Shown here one piece after another: positions 26,292 to 34,862 of a DNA stretch of 64,000 nucleotides; within the stretch, counting starts at the first letter, position 1; the number at the start of each line of letters is the position of its first letter. The stretch covers positions 1 to 64,000 of the forward strand of contig NZ_QZCF01000006.1 of assembly GCF_003591485.1 (NCBI RefSeq). Reading direction: 5' to 3'. Under the pieces are notes generated by a model. The model worked only from the letters and a program-made list of their open reading frames with translations. It had not been told where the DNA came from and searched no databases. This stretch comes from Paenibacillus sp. 1011MAR3C5. GTDB lineage: Bacteria; Bacillota; Bacilli; Paenibacillales; Paenibacillaceae. Both the position numbers and the translations under genes were made by a program.

Positions 26292-28280
26292 ATGTGGGAT
26301 AAGATCAAAGATTTTTCATCCGAGTTTTTCGTGACGGGCGATCCCCTCATTCTCGGAGCCCAGGTATCGATTGCGATTACCATGGTAGCCATCGTATTCA
26401 TCCTCACGTATTTCAAGAAATGGCGCTGGCTATGGACGGAGTGGCTAACCTCTGTCGATCATAAAAAAATCGGCATTATGTATATCATCGCAGCTATTCT
26501 GATGTTGTTCCGCGGCGGGGTTGACGCCCTGCTCATGCGGATGCAGCTGGCTGCCCCGCAGGTGGAATTCCTGAATGCGGAGCATTATAACGCGATATTC
26601 ACAACGCATGGCGTTATCATGATTCTGTTCATGGCCATGCCGCTTATGTTCGGCTTGTTCAACATTGTCGTTCCGCTCCAGATCGGCGCGCGCGACGTCG
26701 CGTTCCCGTTCCTGAACTCCTTAAGCTTCTGGATGTTCTTCTTCGGAGCTATGCTGTTCAACGTCTCGTTCGTTATCGGCGGTTCGCCGGATGCGGGCTG
26801 GCTCGCCTATCCGCCTCTGTCAGGGCTGTCAGGCAGTCCGGGCGTCGGCCAGGACTTCTATATATGGGGCATACAGATATCCGGTATCGGCTCCTTGGCA
26901 ACCGGCATAAACTTTATCGTAACGATCCTGAAGATGCGCGCGCCAGGCATGAAGCTGATGAAGATGCCGATGTTCACCTGGTCCGTTCTGTCTTCATGTA
27001 CAACGATTATTTTTGCATTCCCAATCTTGACGGTTACCCTGTTCCTGTTGTTCCTGGATCGCTACCTGGGGGCTCACTTCTTCACCCTCGACGGCGGCGG
27101 CAACCCGATGATGTATATCAACCTCATCTGGATGTGGGGTCACCCGGAAGTGTACATCGTAATTTTGCCGGCATTCGGTATTTTCTCCGAGATTGTCTCG
27201 GCCTTCTCGAAGAAAAAGCTGTTCGGCTACAAATCGATGGTATTCGCCTTGATGTCCATCAGCTTCTTCTCCTTCTTTACTTGGGCGCATCACTTCTTCA
27301 CGATGGGCTCCGGCGCGAATGTCAATGCATTCTTCGCCGTTACAACCATGTTGATCGCGATACCGACCGGTGTCAAAGTGTTCAACTGGCTGTTCACGAT
27401 GTATCGAGGCAAGCTCAGCTTCCCGACACCGATGATGTGGACGGTCGCCTTTATCCCATGCTTCGTCATTGGTGGTATGACCGGGGTGCTTCTATCGGTA
27501 GCGCCTGCTGACTTCCAGTTCCACAACAGTTATTTCCTGATTGCTCACTTCCACCAAGTGCTCATCGGCGGCGTCGTATTCGGTTACTTCGCAGGCTTGT
27601 ACTACTGGTGGCCAAAAATGTTCGGCTTCAAGCTTCATGAAGGTTTGGGCAAATGGGCATTCTGGTTCTGGAATATCGGCTTCTATGTCTGCTTCATGCC
27701 GCAATACGCGCTTGGCCTGATGGGTATGACTCGCCGCTTCAACGAATACAACTTCGATATGGGCTGGCAGCCGCTCAACGTCGTGTCGACGGTAGGCGGA
27801 TTCCTGATGGGTATCGCGTTCCTGTTCCAGGTATGGCAGATTGCGCATAGCATCAGGTTCTACAAGAAAGAGAAAACCGGAGATACTTGGGATGGCCGCA
27901 CACTGGAATGGTCGATTCCATCGCCTGCTCCAATGTACAACTTCGCACGTATTCCTGTCGTTACAGAACAAGACGACTGGTGGGAGAAGAAGCAACGCCG
28001 CCTAAGAGGCGAAGCCGATGCTCCAGAGGTTGTGCAAGCAGAGCAAGCTCCGCTCGAACCGATTCATATGCCGCGCAACTCCGGCGTACCGTTCGTCATG
28101 TCTGCTTTCTGGTTCACTGCCGGCTTCGGCTTTGTCTGGGATTGGAAATGGATGATTGTACTTGGACTCGGCGGCGTCATCGTGAGTATGCTGGTTCGAT
28201 CCTTTACCTATAATACGGATTACTATATCCCGGTCGAAGAAGTTGAGCGGACCGAAGCCGCTGCAAGGGGGGCTCACTAA
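26292..28280 (+). CDS. qoxB: Quinol oxidase subunit I (haem-copper catalytic subunit)
   Basis: The catalytic subunit, 662 residues and about 14-15 transmembrane helices. It carries the low-spin haem and the haem-CuB oxygen-reduction site. The conserved WGHPEVYI segment (CuB His and cross-linked Tyr), the WAHHFFTMG His pair and the HFHQVLIGG haem ligands are all present. LFRGGVDALLMR near the N-terminus is typical of quinol oxidases. AAAGGAG precedes the ATG. It overlaps qoxC by one base (TAATG). Confidence 0.96.
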   Translation: MWDKIKDFSSEFFVTGDPLILGAQVSIAITMVAIVFILTYFKKWRWLWTEWLTSVDHKKIGIMYIIAAILMLFRGGVDALLMRMQLAAPQVEFLNAEHYNAIFTTHGVIMILFMAMPLMFGLFNIVVPLQIGARDVAFPFLNSLSFWMFFFGAMLFNVSFVIGGSPDAGWLAYPPLSGLSGSPGVGQDFYIWGIQISGIGSLATGINFIVTILKMRAPGMKLMKMPMFTWSVLSSCTTIIFAFPILTVTLFLLFLDRYLGAHFFTLDGGGNPMMYINLIWMWGHPEVYIVILPAFGIFSEIVSAFSKKKLFGYKSMVFALMSISFFSFFTWAHHFFTMGSGANVNAFFAVTTMLIAIPTGVKVFNWLFTMYRGKLSFPTPMMWTVAFIPCFVIGGMTGVLLSVAPADFQFHNSYFLIAHFHQVLIGGVVFGYFAGLYYWWPKMFGFKLHEGLGKWAFWFWNIGFYVCFMPQYALGLMGMTRRFNEYNFDMGWQPLNVVSTVGGFLMGIAFLFQVWQIAHSIRFYKKEKTGDTWDGRTLEWSIPSPAPMYNFARIPVVTEQDDWWEKKQRRLRGEADAPEVVQAEQAPLEPIHMPRNSGVPFVMSAFWFTAGFGFVWDWKWMIVLGLGGVIVSMLVRSFTYNTDYYIPVEEVERTEAAARGAH

Positions 28281-28927
28281 TGGCAGAAGCAATAAAAAAC
28301 AAGGGGCACCTCGCCCATGCCGGCCACGGAAGCCACGGTGGCGACCACGGTCACGGCCATGACCATCATGACCAGGAAGAGATGAAGACATTTGGCTTCT
28401 GGCTCTTCCTCATAACTGACGTTATTCTATTCGGCACACTATTCGCCACATATGTCGTCCTGCGGAACAACTTCGCAGGCGGCCCGCTTGGCAGTGAGCT
28501 GATCGAGATGCCGGGCATCATCGCATCGACGTTCATCTTGCTAACAAGCAGCTTCACCAGCGGCATCGCCCTGCTGGAGATGAACAAAGGCAACAAAAAA
28601 GGGTTGATCACTTGGCTGATCATTACCGCACTGCTTGGCGCTTCCTTTATCTATCTGGAAGTAAACGAGTTTATCCACCTCGTGCATGAAGGCGCCAATA
28701 TCGGCACAAGCGCGTACTGGTCCGCATTCTTTACCTTGGTTGGCACGCACGGTCTTCACGTAACGGTTGGCCTCGTATGGATGACGGCGCTTATTATTCA
28801 GATCAGACGTCGCGGCATTACGCCGGTCACGAAGCGCAAGGTCAATATCGTCAGCTTGTACTGGCATTTCCTTGACGTCGTATGGATCTTTGTCTTCACA
28901 ATCGTGTATCTGATGGGGGTGATGTAG
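28280..28927 (+). CDS. qoxC: Quinol oxidase subunit III
   Basis: A 215-residue subunit with five transmembrane helices, required for assembly and stable proton pumping. The family motifs TFGFWLFLITD and GTHGLHVTVGL are present. The N-terminus carries an extra His-rich stretch (about residues 9-31; 10 His among roughly 23 residues). Its start codon overlaps the qoxB stop by one base and qoxD begins one base after its stop, so the three genes are tightly coupled. Confidence 0.94.
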   Translation: MAEAIKNKGHLAHAGHGSHGGDHGHGHDHHDQEEMKTFGFWLFLITDVILFGTLFATYVVLRNNFAGGPLGSELIEMPGIIASTFILLTSSFTSGIALLEMNKGNKKGLITWLIITALLGASFIYLEVNEFIHLVHEGANIGTSAYWSAFFTLVGTHGLHVTVGLVWMTALIIQIRRRGITPVTKRKVNIVSLYWHFLDVVWIFVFTIVYLMGVM

Positions 28928-28928
28928 G

Positions 28929-29273
28929 ATGGCGAACCATAACGCTCACACAGGGCATGGCGATCATGGCAACCATGAAGGCGGCCACGGCTCCATGAAA
29001 TCGTATGTCATCGGCTTCCTGCTCTCGATCGTGCTGACGATCATCCCGCTCGTCGCCGTCATGAATGGCATGTTCAGCAAGCAAGCGACAACGGTGCTAA
29101 TTCTCGTCATGGCGATTCTGCAATTCGCTGTCCAGCTCTTGTTCTTCATGCATATCCGGGACGAGAAGAAACCTCGTTACAACCTGATCTCCCTGATCTT
29201 CGGCTTGGTCATCATGCTGACGATTGTGGCGGGCTCGATCTGGATTATGACGTACAATGCAGTAGCAACCTAG
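28929..29273 (+). CDS. qoxD: Quinol oxidase subunit IV
   Basis: A 114-residue subunit with three transmembrane helices of the CyoD/QoxD family, thought to help assemble the CuB centre. Motifs SYVIGFLLSIVLTIIP and QLLFFMH fit. The first 22 residues are again His/Gly-rich. The start codon lies one base after qoxC, and the Shine-Dalgarno sequence is inside qoxC (GGGGGTGATG). Confidence 0.93.
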   Translation: MANHNAHTGHGDHGNHEGGHGSMKSYVIGFLLSIVLTIIPLVAVMNGMFSKQATTVLILVMAILQFAVQLLFFMHIRDEKKPRYNLISLIFGLVIMLTIVAGSIWIMTYNAVAT

Positions 29274-29292
29274 ACATTACGTCTTTCTATAG

Positions 29293-29334
29293 AAAGAGGC
29301 AGCTGATCGTTTCTGATCAGCCGCCTCTTTTTTC
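29293..29334 (+). terminator. Terminator of the qox operon
   Basis: AAAGAGGC and GCTGATC stems (29293-29308) pair with 29315-29330 around a small mismatch, followed by TTTTTT. Confidence 0.9.
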
Positions 29335-29344
29335 GTATGTCCGT

Positions 29345-31426
29345 CTAACGTACGATAATGAATTGATCCAGGTTCAATCGTTTTCCTGATGTACCGCCGG
29401 CTACGATTTTAAACCTGACGCTGCCGCTTTCGTTCACACTTACGGTTTGTTCTGCGAGTGATGAGCCGCTGGAATACGGGCCGCCGACATCCGTCCAAGT
29501 GACGCCGCCGTTGACGGACTTCTGCAGCTTCCATGTCGCCCCGGTGTCCGAGCCGAAATTGGCATGCTGCACCTTGATGCTCTTCACGCCGCCCGCAATG
29601 TCGAAGTTCATGGCGATTAATCCCGCTGCGCGCAGCCTCGCCGATTTGGCTCCTGTCTTCCTGTCCGTTGCCAGGTCGCCGATCAGCGCATTGTCGAACG
29701 ACCAGCTTCCGCTGTCCAGTGTAATCGTGCCTGATGCGTAAGCTCCCTTGACGCCATTCTCGAATGTCTCCAGCAGCAACTCGGTAGCCAGCGGAACGAT
29801 CTGGAATTGATCAAAATTCAGCCGCTTGCCCGAGACGCCACTGACGACGATCTTGAAGCGGACGCTGCCGCTTTCATTGACAGCGATGGTCTGCTCCGCA
29901 AGCGAAGAACCGCTGGCGTATGGTCCCCCGATATCGCTCCATGTTGCTCCGCCGTTATGCGATTTTTGCAGCTTCCACGTCGCTCCGCTATCCGCGCCGA
30001 AATGCGCGTGCTGCACCTTGATGCTCTGAACACCAGTCACGTCAGCATTCATGTAGATGGAGCCTTCCGCACGAACGCGTGCCGCTTTGCTGCCAACCTT
30101 CTTGTCTGTTGTCATATCTCCGATAAGTGCATTGTCGAACGTCCAGGAGCCGCTGTCCAGCGTGACCGTTCCCGTCGTGTATGCTCCCTTCACCCCGCTT
30201 TCGAACGTCTCAACGCCGTCGTCAGGGGGATTGGGAGGGTCAACGTCCGAGTATCCATAAGAACCAGACTTGAACGTAGACGGGTCCCACCACCTATAGC
30301 CTGTTGCAGGCGGTGACCACGGCTCGAATTGCGGCTCCGTAGAGGTCTGCGGATTCTCCATGGAAAGCAGTGTTGTAGCGTTATCCAGTGTGAGACCTGG
30401 TACTTGCGTCAAATCCGTATAGCTCTCTTGCGCAGCCAACCAATCGATGATGTTGGTCAACAACACCGCATTGTCCATCTCATACCACCCGTCATAGGTG
30501 GTCTTCGTACTGCCCGTCTCCTCCCGCTTATATTTCGGCGTAATATCCTCAACGGGCGAGGAATCGCCAATAACCGCTACTTTGCCCAGCCCCTTCTTGG
30601 CAATGGCTGCATACGGGCCTTCTGCGATGCCTCCGCCATTGTAGACGCCTTGATCGACGGCGTTAGGCCAAGCCGCGCTTGTCGTCTGCATATAGACGAT
30701 TCCCTTCGCCTTCTCCGGATCGGTAATCGCAACAGTCGAACCGGCATGCATCGTTACCGTACCTACGCCTGCCGTAATGCCGAAGGCTTGCGCCGGGGGT
30801 ACGATGGTGCCGGAGTTCACGTTGCCCAGCGCATTGTACCGGATGCGCATGCCGAATTCATCCGACAGCCAGTCTGAGCTGGCTACATCTTGCATCGCTG
30901 CAGAGGAAGCTTCTTCTGCGCTCATGCCAGCCGTCGGATCAGCCCAGGCCCCTCGGCGGTAGCCGTTGAATACCTCAGAGGAATCCCAACGGTTCTTGTT
31001 GCGGTCCGCATTATAATGATCCGCTATGAAGAAGATGCTGCCGCCATCCTCTACATAGTCGGCTAATACTTGCTGTTCGCTTGGCTTGAATGGAATATTG
31101 GCTTCCGGAATAACGAATACATCATACCCGGTTAGATCACCCTCCGTTAACTGGCCGGACTTGCGGTGTTCCTTTACATAATAGCCTTCATCGGCCAGCG
31201 CTGATCCAAATGCGGAAAAAGCGCCGTCTATGACCCAGTCCGCCGCTCCTGCCGTCTGTCCATGCGAATTATCGAACAAGACGGACTTTCCGTTAGGCGT
31301 GCCGACCGGCATAAGCACGGGTGCGGGATCAGATGGTCCCTCAGCACCAGCTTGTCCGATTGGCCATACGCCGATGATCAACACCGCTGACAACAAAAAG
31401 GAGACGATTCTTTTATACCCATTCAT
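29345..31426 (-). CDS. Secreted protein: GATase-like domain plus two tandem beta repeats
   Basis: A 693-residue exported protein with a signal peptide (residues 1-28, ending GQAGA). The N-terminal part (about 45-350) looks like a class I glutamine-amidotransferase-like (DUF4350/ThuA-like) fold: LFDNSHGQ, YDVFVIPEAN, LADYVEDGGSIFFIADH and VAVIGDSSPVED suggest binding to a ligand, not catalysis. After a Pro-rich linker, two copies of an about 130-residue beta module follow (from FESGVKGAYTTGTVTLDSGSW and from FENGVKGAYASGTITLDSGSW). They are about 75% identical and probably carbohydrate- or wall-binding. The ATG at 31426 has GGAGGG about 10 bases upstream. The function is unknown. Confidence 0.75.
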   Translation of the reverse strand: MNGYKRIVSFLLSAVLIIGVWPIGQAGAEGPSDPAPVLMPVGTPNGKSVLFDNSHGQTAGAADWVIDGAFSAFGSALADEGYYVKEHRKSGQLTEGDLTGYDVFVIPEANIPFKPSEQQVLADYVEDGGSIFFIADHYNADRNKNRWDSSEVFNGYRRGAWADPTAGMSAEEASSAAMQDVASSDWLSDEFGMRIRYNALGNVNSGTIVPPAQAFGITAGVGTVTMHAGSTVAITDPEKAKGIVYMQTTSAAWPNAVDQGVYNGGGIAEGPYAAIAKKGLGKVAVIGDSSPVEDITPKYKREETGSTKTTYDGWYEMDNAVLLTNIIDWLAAQESYTDLTQVPGLTLDNATTLLSMENPQTSTEPQFEPWSPPATGYRWWDPSTFKSGSYGYSDVDPPNPPDDGVETFESGVKGAYTTGTVTLDSGSWTFDNALIGDMTTDKKVGSKAARVRAEGSIYMNADVTGVQSIKVQHAHFGADSGATWKLQKSHNGGATWSDIGGPYASGSSLAEQTIAVNESGSVRFKIVVSGVSGKRLNFDQFQIVPLATELLLETFENGVKGAYASGTITLDSGSWSFDNALIGDLATDRKTGAKSARLRAAGLIAMNFDIAGGVKSIKVQHANFGSDTGATWKLQKSVNGGVTWTDVGGPYSSGSSLAEQTVSVNESGSVRFKIVAGGTSGKRLNLDQFIIVR

Positions 31427-31734
31427 TTTACGATTTCCCTCCATTCCATAATATGACCATTTCTGTGTGCTGTCTTGCCATGACAACTTGGTCTTGTCCC
31501 TTTGATCACCTCCATGAACCTGAATACGCCCTCATTCTATCAAAACGGCATCGCTCGCCGAGATAATCTTTTGTAAATGATTGGATATTGCATACCAGCT
31601 GAATCTCCCACATAATCGCAACAGCGGCGTGTATGACTCCTTAGTAACAATTGCTTCATAACCAATCTTTCCCTACACTCCTTCCCTCAGTTGCCTCATA
31701 CTTTGAGCTATATAAAGGGAAAGATGGTGGTTCG

Positions 31735-32760
31735 ATGTCATTTCGTATACGTGAATTACAGCTTCCTCATGATTACCAGCAGCTGGCCGTGCTGCTGAGC
31801 GGCTATTGGTCGGAGCCAGCCTCCGCAGAGCGTCTGGAAGAGGATGACCGCAAGCTGTATGAGGTAGGCTCAACCTGGATGGATGAGAACGGCATGCTGG
31901 CCGGCTATGATCGCTCACGCCGTGTAGCCGTTAATGCCAGCAATGATATCGTCGGTTATATCTGGGTCTGGCGAGCGCCCTGGACGGAGCCAGGCTATCT
32001 ATGCATGACGCTCGTAGTCGATCCGGGTTCACGCGAGAAAGGAATCGGGGACGCGCTGCTTCGCCATGCTTACGATTGGGCGGAGCAGCTTGGGGCTTCC
32101 TCATTGATGTCAGAAGTATGGGACGACCACCCCCGCGCATTGGAGTTTGCCAAGCGAAGAGGTTTTATAATCGAACGGCATGCGTATCAATCCGTCTTGC
32201 ACTTGAAGGATACATCATTGGAATTGATGGAAGTGGAGCCGGAGGCTATTCTGGCGTGCAATGGCTTAAGGCTTCTGACTTTGGCGGATGAACCGGGGGA
32301 AGAGAGCGAGCGCAAGCTCTACGAGCTGGCATGCGCGACCCTAAGGGATGTTCCAAGCTTCCTCGGAGATGTGCCGGACTTTATCGAGTGGAAAAAGTGG
32401 AACCTGCAAGTAGACGGCTTTGCGCCTGAGCTTGTCCTGATCGCCGCTGACGGTGATCGGTTCGTTGGCATGACCAATGTGCTCTATATTGCCGCTACGA
32501 ACGGGCTCTATCACGAGTACACAGGAGTGGATCGGACATATCGCGGCAAAAAGGTAGGGCATGCCCTTAAGCTGGAGACGATCCGCGTGGGCAAACAACG
32601 CGGTGCAGATTATATTCGTACAGACAATGATTCGATGAATGCGCCAATCCTCGCCATTAACCGGGAGCTCGGATATGTCCCGCTCAGAGGCAATTATCGA
32701 ATCGTCGCTTCCATGGAGATGGTGAAGGAAGCACTGAACACGAATAAACTTCCTCAATAA
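31735..32760 (+). CDS. Tandem GNAT N-acetyltransferase-like protein
   Basis: A 341-residue protein with two GNAT folds. The first (about 1-160) has the acetyl-CoA loop VVDPGSREKGIGDALL and a C-terminal GFIIERHAYQ strand. The second (about 175-335) has GVDRTYRGKKVGHALKLETI and NREL-GY. Both keep the R/Q-x-x-G-x-G/A loop, so both could bind acetyl-CoA. The acceptor is unknown; double-GNAT proteins include antibiotic and mycothiol-type acetyltransferases. The ATG at 31735 is preferred over a longer frame because GGTGG precedes it; that site is modest. Confidence 0.75.
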   Translation: MSFRIRELQLPHDYQQLAVLLSGYWSEPASAERLEEDDRKLYEVGSTWMDENGMLAGYDRSRRVAVNASNDIVGYIWVWRAPWTEPGYLCMTLVVDPGSREKGIGDALLRHAYDWAEQLGASSLMSEVWDDHPRALEFAKRRGFIIERHAYQSVLHLKDTSLELMEVEPEAILACNGLRLLTLADEPGEESERKLYELACATLRDVPSFLGDVPDFIEWKKWNLQVDGFAPELVLIAADGDRFVGMTNVLYIAATNGLYHEYTGVDRTYRGKKVGHALKLETIRVGKQRGADYIRTDNDSMNAPILAINRELGYVPLRGNYRIVASMEMVKEALNTNKLPQ

Positions 32761-32803
32761 CTATCGCATTTTCGCCTGCACGGTCACAAATCGTTGCGGA
32801 TTG

Positions 32804-32821
32804 CTGTGATTGGAATCACAG
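32804..32821. promoter_or_regulatory. CRP/FNR-type operator upstream of hmp
   Basis: CTGTGAT-TGGA-ATCACAG is a perfect 18-bp palindrome of the TGTGA-N6-TCACA class. Its centre (32812.5) is 41.5 bases before the predicted start at about 32854, the classical position for class II activation. Confidence 0.75.
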
Positions 32822-32841
32822 GTCGATATGTGCTGCTCCCT

Positions 32842-32847
32842 TATACT
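32842..32847 (+). promoter_or_regulatory. hmp promoter -10 element
   Basis: TATACT with no recognisable -35; the -35 region is overlapped by the CRP-type operator, consistent with an activator-dependent promoter. Confidence 0.6.
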
Positions 32848-32935
32848 AAGTTTATGAAACAGATGTTGCGGCGTTCCGATGGCGAGTCGCCTATGCGTAA
32901 TGTCTGACGATCAAACCATAAAGGGAGGATGTTTC

Positions 32936-34165
32936 ATGTTAAGCGCACAATCCATTGGGATCATTAAATCCACGGTACCGGTGCTGGAAGTGCATGGGGT
33001 TGCTATTACGAAGCGCTTCTACGGACTCATGTTCGAGGCTCATCCCGAGCTGCTGAATATATTCAATCATGCCAATCAAAAGCAAGGCAGACAACAGACC
33101 GCCCTTGCCAATACAGTCTATGCGGCGGCTGTACACATCGACAATCTGGCAGCTATCATTCCGGCGGTGAAGCAAATTGCTCATAAGCATCGCAGTCTTG
33201 GCATAAAGCCGGAGCATTACCCTATTGTCGGCAAATACTTGTTAATGGCAATCAAAGATGTTCTTGGAGAAGCGGCTACGGATGAAATCCTGGCAGCCTG
33301 GGCGGAGGCTTACGGGGTAATTGCCGATGCCTTCATCGGAGTCGAAGCCGAAATGTATGAGCAATCCCATCGTCAGGCTGGCGGCTGGGAAGACTTCCGG
33401 CCATTCCGAGTGCAGCGGAAGGTGCAGGAGAGCTCCGTCATTACCTCTTTCTATCTGGTTCCTGAAGACAGCCGCGAGATCGCATCTTACGAGCCTGGAC
33501 AGTATGTGAGCGTCAAGTTGAACATCCCGGGCGAGAACAACACGCATATTAGACAATATAGTCTGTCCGATGCTCCAGGAAAGCCCTATTACCGTATCTC
33601 CGTCAAACGTGAAGGAGATACCGATAATCGTCCTGCGGGTATCGTATCTACCTACCTGCATGAACAGGTAGCGGAGGGGGATATCTTGCATCTCTCGGCT
33701 CCTGCCGGCGACTTCGTTCTTAATACCGCGGACGAGCGTCCTGTTGTACTTCTTAGCGGCGGCGTAGGCCTCACACCGATGGTCAGCATGCTGAATACAC
33801 TAGCCGAGCACTATCCGGAGCGAGCCGTCACCTTTATCCATGCTGCCCAAGACGGTAAGATGCATGCTTTAAGACAACAGGTCGAGGACGTTGCGCGGAG
33901 CAGTGCCAAGATTTCCGTTCACTATTGTTATGAGCTTCCTACGGAAAGGGATCGCGAAGCGCAAGTCTATCATAAAGAAGGGCGTATTGAGCTGGCCTGG
34001 CTCCAATCTGTCCTCGGAGATCGCAATGCAGCCTATTATTTATGCGGACCTGTGCCTTTCATGCAGAGTGTCAAAGCTTCCTTGATTAAATGGGGAGTGC
34101 CTAGCGAAGATATTCATTATGAATTTTTCGGGCCGAAGGCCGATATCGAAGCGGCTGGGGCGTAA
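32936..34165 (+). CDS. hmp: Flavohaemoglobin (nitric oxide dioxygenase)
   Basis: Oxidises nitric oxide to nitrate with O2 and NAD(P)H, protecting against nitrosative stress. The 409-residue protein has an N-terminal globin (1-140; proximal haem His in IAHKHRSLGIKPEHY). The FAD-binding domain follows (150-255; RQYSLSD flavin motif) and then the NAD domain (265-395; SGGVGLTPMVSML and YLCGPVPFM). All expected residues are visible. The ATG at 32936 has AAGGGAGG upstream. A CRP-type site lies at its promoter, and a CRP-like regulator gene converges on it with a two-base gap. Confidence 0.97.
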   Translation: MLSAQSIGIIKSTVPVLEVHGVAITKRFYGLMFEAHPELLNIFNHANQKQGRQQTALANTVYAAAVHIDNLAAIIPAVKQIAHKHRSLGIKPEHYPIVGKYLLMAIKDVLGEAATDEILAAWAEAYGVIADAFIGVEAEMYEQSHRQAGGWEDFRPFRVQRKVQESSVITSFYLVPEDSREIASYEPGQYVSVKLNIPGENNTHIRQYSLSDAPGKPYYRISVKREGDTDNRPAGIVSTYLHEQVAEGDILHLSAPAGDFVLNTADERPVVLLSGGVGLTPMVSMLNTLAEHYPERAVTFIHAAQDGKMHALRQQVEDVARSSAKISVHYCYELPTERDREAQVYHKEGRIELAWLQSVLGDRNAAYYLCGPVPFMQSVKASLIKWGVPSEDIHYEFFGPKADIEAAGA

Positions 34166-34167
34166 AT

Positions 34168-34674
34168 CTATGCATGCCGTGCTTGCTCCCGCAGCAGACG
34201 GTTGACGGTCTCGCGACGCAGCCCAATCAGCTGCGCGATTTCATCTTGGGTCAAAATATCGGTAATGGTCTGCGGCGCAATATACGTCTGAAACCATTGT
34301 TGCAGCTTGGCCAGCTTGTCAGCAGGCGTTACCTGCGTCAGCTGGTCAATACGCTGCTGCATCATGCGTAGCTTGCTCTGAAGCAGCAGCGCGATATCCT
34401 TGCTTTTTGCCGCATCGCGGTTAAGCTCATCGTACCATCGCTCAGGAGAGATCCGCTCAATCTCGCAAGTGACTAGCGCAACGGCGGTCCCATGATAGGC
34501 CATCGGGCTGAGAAGCGAGTGATGGGGAATCGTCTCTCCTGCCACAATGATATTCACAAGGAACGGATTACCGTTCTCATGGATTCGCATAATTTTGAGC
34601 ATTCCGCTTTTAATATGAAATAAATCACCCGTTTCGCCTTGTCTGAACAACGTTTCTCCTTTATGCAGCAGCAT
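34168..34674 (-). CDS. Short Crp/Fnr family transcription regulator
   Basis: A 168-residue regulator with a cyclic-nucleotide-binding-like beta barrel (about 1-85), a dimer helix and a winged helix-turn-helix near the C-terminus (LTQDEIAQLIGLRRETVNRLL). The recognition helix RRETVNR keeps Arg-Glu-x-x-x-Arg, the CRP set that reads TGTGA, and not the FNR Glu-x-x-Ser-Arg. The usual first 25-30 residues of the family are missing and there are no FNR-type Cys residues. The ATG at 34674 has GGAGG 5 bases upstream. It converges with hmp and is a good candidate for its activator. Confidence 0.85.
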   Translation of the reverse strand: MLLHKGETLFRQGETGDLFHIKSGMLKIMRIHENGNPFLVNIIVAGETIPHHSLLSPMAYHGTAVALVTCEIERISPERWYDELNRDAAKSKDIALLLQSKLRMMQQRIDQLTQVTPADKLAKLQQWFQTYIAPQTITDILTQDEIAQLIGLRRETVNRLLREQARHA

Positions 34675-34689
34675 ATGAACCTCCATAAC

Positions 34690-34716
34690 AAGCCCTTCCG
34701 ATCTCTCGGAGGGCTT
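34690..34716. other. Hairpin in the leader of the Crp/Fnr regulator gene
   Basis: AAGCCCT-T-CCGA and TCGG-AGGGCTT (34690-34716) can pair. On the minus strand the hairpin lies between the -10 and the ribosome site of the regulator and could affect translation; on the plus strand the trailing ATTTGATT is a poor terminator. Confidence 0.45.
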
Positions 34717-34721
34717 ATTTG

Positions 34722-34727
34722 ATTATA
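34722..34727 (-). promoter_or_regulatory. -10 element of the Crp/Fnr regulator gene
   Basis: The minus strand has TATAAT with a poor TTAAAA -35 at 17 bases. Confidence 0.5.
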
Positions 34728-34780
34728 CAGCATGTTCGCTTCTTTTTAACGCTATTCCTACTTATCCAATAGCCATAATG

Positions 34781-34810
34781 TTGACGGTTCACTCGTCTCA
34801 GGGGTACAAT
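34781..34810 (+). promoter_or_regulatory. Promoter of the HPP-like membrane protein gene
   Basis: TTGACG (34781-34786), 18 bases, TACAAT (34805-34810). Transcription would begin near 34817, so an ATG at 34812 cannot be the translation start. Confidence 0.75.
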
Positions 34811-34862
34811 AATGCAGGCAGTAACCCGAATTCATTCTTTTCCCTTAAAGGCGGTATTATTG

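Noticed and set aside
32841..32855. PerR-like box TTATACTAAGTTTAT at the hmp promoter
   Set aside because: Only 10 of 14 positions match and most come from the TATACT -10 itself; the CRP-type palindrome is a far better explanation for control of hmp.
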